Shown here piece after piece: positions 40,129 to 41,640 of a DNA stretch of 41,640 nucleotides. Where the stretch lies: NCBI GenBank assembly GCA_017547525.1, contig JAFYPL010000015.1, positions 1 through 41,640 of the forward strand, read 5' to 3'. Below the pieces are notes generated by a model. The model ran no database searches, had not been told where the DNA came from, and was given only the letters and a program-made list of their open reading frames with translations. Origin of the DNA: Oscillospiraceae bacterium. Its GTDB lineage: Bacteria > Bacillota > Clostridia > Oscillospirales > Ruminococcaceae. The position numbers were made by a program, and so were the translations under genes. Every line of letters begins with the position of its first letter. Position 1 is the stretch's first letter.

Positions 40129-41640
40129 TTACAGCAGGATACCTACGAATACATTGCAGAATACCAGAGCAACGATTGTCATCAGTTTGATGAGGATGTT
40201 GATAGCTGGACCGGATGTATCTTTGAATGGGTCACCAACTGTGTCACCAACAACTGCAGCTTTGTGAGCTTCGGAGCCTTTGCCACCGTGGTTGCCGTTT
40301 TCGATGTATTTTTTAGCGTTGTCCCATGCACCACCAGCGTTGGACATGAAGATAGCCATCAGAACACCTGTTACCAGGGAACCAGCCAGCATACCGCCAA
40401 CAGCTTCTGTACCAAGGAGAACACCAACAGCCAGAGGAGCAGCAACTGCCAGAACACCTGGAACGATCATTTCTCTCAGGGAAGCTTTTGTGGAGATGTC
40501 AACACATGCTGCGTAGTCAGGTTTGCCTGTACCTTCCATAATACCTGGAATTGTACGGAACTGACGACGAACTTCTTCGATCATGTAGAATGCAGCTTTA
40601 GAAACAGATTCCATTGTGAATGCGGAGAAGAAGAATGGCAGCATACCACCGATCATCAGACCGATGATTGTTGTGTGTGAAAGGATGTTGATTGCTTCGA
40701 GACCTACAGCTTCTGCGTAAGATACGAACAGAGCCAGAGATGTCAGAGCAGCGGAACCGATAGCGAAACCTTTACCCATAGCAGCTGTTGTGTTACCTAC
40801 AGCGTCGAGGGAGTCTGTGATTTCACGAACAGATTCGTCCAGACCGGACATTTCTGCGATACCACCAGCGTTGTCAGCGATTGGGCCGTAAGCGTCAACA
40901 GCAACTGTGATACCTGTTGTAGACAGCATACCAACAGCAGCCAGAGCGATACCATAAAGGCCACATACAGCGTAAGAGATGTAGATACCCACACAGATCA
41001 GCAGAACTGGTACAGCTGTAGATGTCATACCAACAGCCAGACCGGAGATAATTGTTGTAGCAGCACCTGTTTCGGACTGTTTAGCAATTTTCTGAACTGA
41101 TTTGTAGTCGCCGGATGTGTACATTTCTGTAACAACACCAATGAGCAGACCAACGATAAGACCAGCAATGATAGCTGCAGCTGGCATGAAGTTGCCAAAG
41201 AATACTTTGGACAGAGCGATAGCACCTGCAACAACGATAGCGTCAGCTGTGTATTCACCAGAATTGAGAGCTTTCTGTGGAGATGTACCTTCTTTACATT
41301 TAACGAATGTAGAACCGATAACAGAAGCGATGATGCCCAGAGCAGAAAGAACTACTGGGAAGATTGCAGCGCCGTTTTCGATAACAACTGCGTTAGAGTT
41401 CTGCCATACAAGACCAAGTGTGATAGCAGAGATGATAGAACCTACATAAGATTCGAACAGGTCAGCACCCATACCTGCAACGTCACCAACGTTGTCACCA
41501 ACGTTGTCAGCGATAACTGCAGGGTTACGTGGGTCGTCTTCTGGGATACCAGCTTCAACTTTACCAACAAGGTCAGCACCAACGTCAGCAGCTTTCGTGT
41601 AGATACCGCCACCAACACGAGCAAACAGAGCGATAGAAGA
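40129..41640 (-). CDS. hppA: Membrane-bound pyrophosphatase (H+ or Na+ pumping), 5' end outside window
   Basis: The frame is open to the window edge; 503 C-terminal residues are visible. It reads [20 protein letters not shown] and [20 protein letters not shown], the PPi- and Mg-binding core of membrane pyrophosphatases, then many membrane helices and the second acidic cluster ([20 protein letters not shown]). The residue after NTT in [15 protein letters not shown] is Ala, the state typical of K+-dependent enzymes. Whether it pumps H+, Na+ or both cannot be read with certainty. Codon use is highly biased, so the gene is strongly expressed, as expected of an anaerobe using PPi energy. Confidence 0.96.
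   Translation of the reverse strand, partial: SSIALFARVGGGIYTKAADVGADLVGKVEAGIPEDDPRNPAVIADNVGDNVGDVAGMGADLFESYVGSIISAITLGLVWQNSNAVVIENGAAIFPVVLSALGIIASVIGSTFVKCKEGTSPQKALNSGEYTADAIVVAGAIALSKVFFGNFMPAAAIIAGLIVGLLIGVVTEMYTSGDYKSVQKIAKQSETGAATTIISGLAVGMTSTAVPVLLICVGIYISYAVCGLYGIALAAVGMLSTTGITVAVDAYGPIADNAGGIAEMSGLDESVREITDSLDAVGNTTAAMGKGFAIGSAALTSLALFVSYAEAVGLEAINILSHTTIIGLMIGGMLPFFFSAFTMESVSKAAFYMIEEVRRQFRTIPGIMEGTGKPDYAACVDISTKASLREMIVPGVLAVAAPLAVGVLLGTEAVGGMLAGSLVTGVLMAIFMSNAGGAWDNAKKYIENGNHGGKGSEAHKAAVVGDTVGDPFKDTSGPAINILIKLMTIVALVFCNVFVGILL

Noticed and set aside
40264-41449. Open frames on both strands inside hppA
   Set aside because: Shadows of the strongly biased hppA frame.

Overview
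The window is AT-leaning chromosomal DNA from a spore-forming member of the Bacillota, most likely class Clostridia. The evidence is the spoIIGA-sigE-sigG-ylmC sporulation block, the yqfC-yqfD-phoH-ybeY-dgkA-era-yqzL-recO cluster in its usual order, Shine-Dalgarno (SD) sites of the GGAGG/AGGTGA type, frequent TTG/GTG starts, a K+-dependent-type membrane pyrophosphatase and a ribosome-protection-type GTPase of clostridial flavour. I cannot name the genus. I see no phage, insertion sequence, integron or CRISPR array. This is mostly core chromosome with a few accessory modules.

Layout. Bases 1-1004 hold tsf (start only) and rpsB with a sigma-A promoter and a structured leader. Bases 1044-3777 (minus) hold ylmC, sigG, sigE and spoIIGA, the mother-cell/forespore sigma-factor block. 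Bases 3885-7828 hold a MATE exporter, with its own consensus promoter and a strong leader hairpin, and mutS2. Bases 7831-13134 (minus) form a dense run of recO, yqzL, era, dgkA, ybeY, phoH, yqfD and yqfC with overlaps or near-zero spacing. Facing away from it (13191-14496, plus) are a YlbJ-like sporulation membrane protein and a small four-cysteine protein. Then come a GT1 glycosyltransferase and a 48-residue acidic protein (minus), followed by a plus-strand group: an AraC regulator translationally coupled to an MglB-like lipoprotein, rlmD and a nucleotidyltransferase-like protein. Bases 19775-26713 hold an ADP-ribosyltransferase-like unknown, an M42 aminopeptidase, a Na+/phosphate cotransporter, gpsA, a membrane-anchored SGNH hydrolase with a Pro/Ser/Thr stalk and four zinc-ribbon-like repeats, and a HAD phosphatase. 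Bases 26855-31211 hold a Cys-rich unknown, a 67-residue unknown, an unusual EF-G/TetM-like GTPase fused to a YacP/Rae1-type NYN nuclease domain, and yaaA. Bases 31282-34408 form a BlaI/M56 sensor-repressor pair whose sensor has a long GLUG-like ectodomain. Bases 34676-40002 hold two tandemly duplicated gene pairs (C69 dipeptidases and MBL-fold proteins) on either side of a tRNA-Ala(GGC). The window ends inside hppA.

The most unusual item is the 852-residue GTPase-nuclease fusion (27820-30378). It joins a factor expected to enter the ribosomal A site to a domain related to Rae1, an endonuclease known to cut mRNA in the A site, which suggests a ribosome-rescue or mRNA-surveillance factor. Secondary points are a probable CTG start of sigG, the GLUG-bearing M56 sensor with paired BlaI operators, the zinc-ribbon-repeat SGNH protein, an SD-sequestering hairpin before yqzL and an attenuator-like hairpin in the MATE leader. 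All function calls come from reading the translations and motifs; no database search was possible.
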